DNA of 64,000 nt from Rutidosis leptorrhynchoides (taxonomy: Eukaryota > Streptophyta > Magnoliopsida > Asterales > Asteraceae), in assembly GCF_046630445.1 (NCBI RefSeq), contig NC_092333.1, forward strand, positions 7,351,501-7,415,500. The letters are read 5' to 3'. Positions 62,801 through 64,000 of this stretch are shown one piece after another. Position numbers and translations under genes: made by a program. Under the pieces are notes generated by a model. That model was not told where the DNA came from, did not search any database, and saw nothing but the letters and a program-made list of their open reading frames with translations. Position 1 is the first letter of the stretch, and every line of letters starts with the position of its first letter.

Positions 62801-64000
62801 CCTTCAAATTACTAATAAGATGTAGCTTCATGTTGCCCTTTTCTCCGTACACCATTAAGGGTTCTCCTTCTTCTCGTATAATGCGAATTGCATTTTTGTA
62901 ACATACGATCTCTGCTTTCATCTCCTTCAGCCAGTCCATGCCAACTATTACATCAAAACTCCCTAACTCTACTGGTATCAAATCAATCTTAAATATTTCG
63001 CTACCCAGTTTAATTTCTCGATTCCGGCATATATAATCTGCTGAAATTAATTTACCGTTTGCTAATTCGAGTAAAAATTTACTATCCAATGGCGTCAATG
63101 GACAACTTAATTTAGCACAAAAATCTCTACTAATATAGCTTCTATCCGCACCCGAATCAAATAAAACATAAGCAGATTTATTGTCAATAAGAAACATACC
63201 CGTAACAAGTTTCGGGTCTTCCTGTGCCTCTGCCGCATTAATATTGAAAACTCTTCCGCGGCCTTGTCCATTCGTGTTCTCCTGGTTCGGGCAATTTCTA
63301 ATAATGTGGCCCGGTTTTCCACATTTATAACAAACTACATTGGCATAACTTGCTCCGACACTACTTGCTCTGCCATTACTCATTCCGACACCATTTGTTC
63401 CTTTCATTCTATTAACCCCTGGTCCGTAGACCTCACACTTCACCGTGCTTTGACCATTTCTTTTACATTTGTTGCAAAATTTGGTGCAGAACCCCGAGTG
63501 ATACTTTTCACACCTTTGGCATAGCTGCTTTTGATTGTTGTTGTTGTTGTTGCGGTTGTTATTGTGGTTGGGATGATTGTTGTAGTTGTTGTGCCGTTTG
63601 TTGTAGTTGCGATTGATGTTGCGATTGTTGGGATAGTTGTTGTTGTATTGGTGATTCTTATCACCGTTTTTCTCCCACTTTCTTTTGACTAGCTTCACGT
63701 TGGCCTCTTCGGCCGCCTGTTCTTTAATTCTTCCCTCAATCTGGTTCACTAGTTTGTGAGCCATTCTACATGCCTTTTGTATGGAGGCAGGCTCGTGTGA
63801 ACTTATATCTTCTTGGATTCTCTCCGGTAACCCTTTCACAAACGCGTCGATCTTCTCTTCCTCATCTTCGAACGCTCTCGGACACAATAGGCACAATTCT
63901 GTGAATCGTCTTTCGTACGAAGTAATATCGAATCCCTGTGTTCGTAACCCTCTAAGTTCTGACTTGAGCTTATTGACCTCGATTCTGGGACGATACTTCT
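56377..64000 (-). mobile_element. Second Tekay-type Ty3/gypsy element, broken, runs off the right edge
   Basis: This minus-strand element has its 3' LTR at 56377-59836 (3460 bp; TGAAATGTCCCG ... GTCACTACA) and a coding region from about 59872 to the window edge. In transcript order from the right edge it shows: gag with zinc knuckles (CYKCGKPGHIIRNC), aspartic protease (FDSGADRSYIS), reverse transcriptase (FIDDILIY), RNase H, integrase (HPQTDGQSE) and a C-terminal chromodomain. It is related to, but a different family from, the element at 34806-44262. The coding region is interrupted by about two breaks, so it is a fossil. The 5' LTR and start of gag lie outside the window, so its age cannot be estimated from LTR divergence. 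Confidence 0.9.

Overview
The window looks like nuclear DNA of a flowering plant. It has spliced genes with GT-AG introns, tRNA-Met-primed LTR retrotransposons, PIF/Harbinger, hAT, MULE and Helitron elements, and plant-only gene families. The repeat families, especially the Tekay-type chromoviruses with 2-3.5 kb LTRs, and a tandem pair of anthocyanin-type BAHD acyltransferases suggest an Asteraceae species. The lineage is inference; plant nuclear DNA is firm.

Left third (1-18.7 kb). A short-LTR retroelement runs off the left edge and is followed by two tRNA-like SINE heads. BAHD acyltransferase gene 1 (2822-4237) is followed by a decayed exon of the chloroplast gene THF1/Psb29, a Harbinger fragment, and a miniature LTR element whose 5' LTR is split by a 3.9 kb Helitron-like insertion. 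A MULE-type MITE with a telomere-like palindromic core lies just upstream of BAHD gene 2 (12817-14184). Next come a 1.05 kb Harbinger-like element carrying a small acidic orphan protein, a short Helitron, and an intronless SYP12-type syntaxin (16595-17494).

Middle (18.7-34.8 kb). A TAA-flanked Harbinger element carries a MYB/NAM-like ORF1 and has a 3.2 kb solo LTR inserted in it. Its right end stops about 115 bp before the start codon of a four-exon gene for a 96-residue mitochondrial membrane protein. A Helitron-like element with two outward-facing termini and LTR remnants in a local tandem duplication follow. A two-exon formiminotransferase-domain gene (31887-33487) has a 542 bp hAT element in its intron.

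Right half (34.8-64 kb). This is almost entirely nested mobile DNA. A young, apparently whole Tekay-type Ty3/gypsy element (34806-44262) has equal-length LTRs and a perfect 5 bp target duplication. Two hAT elements follow, one holding a LINE tail, then a solo LTR inside an older LTR, another older LTR, and a second Tekay-type element that is broken and leaves the window on the right. I recognise no host gene after 33.5 kb.

The five host genes do not form a pathway. The two BAHD genes are related duplicates probably serving flavonoid or anthocyanin acylation; the others are independent housekeeping or trafficking genes. I found no clear undescribed system. The best leads are the 136-residue orphan protein in a Harbinger-like element, the Helitron-like element with two outward-facing ends, the head-to-head LTR inverted repeat, and the blocks conserved across otherwise diverged LTRs.
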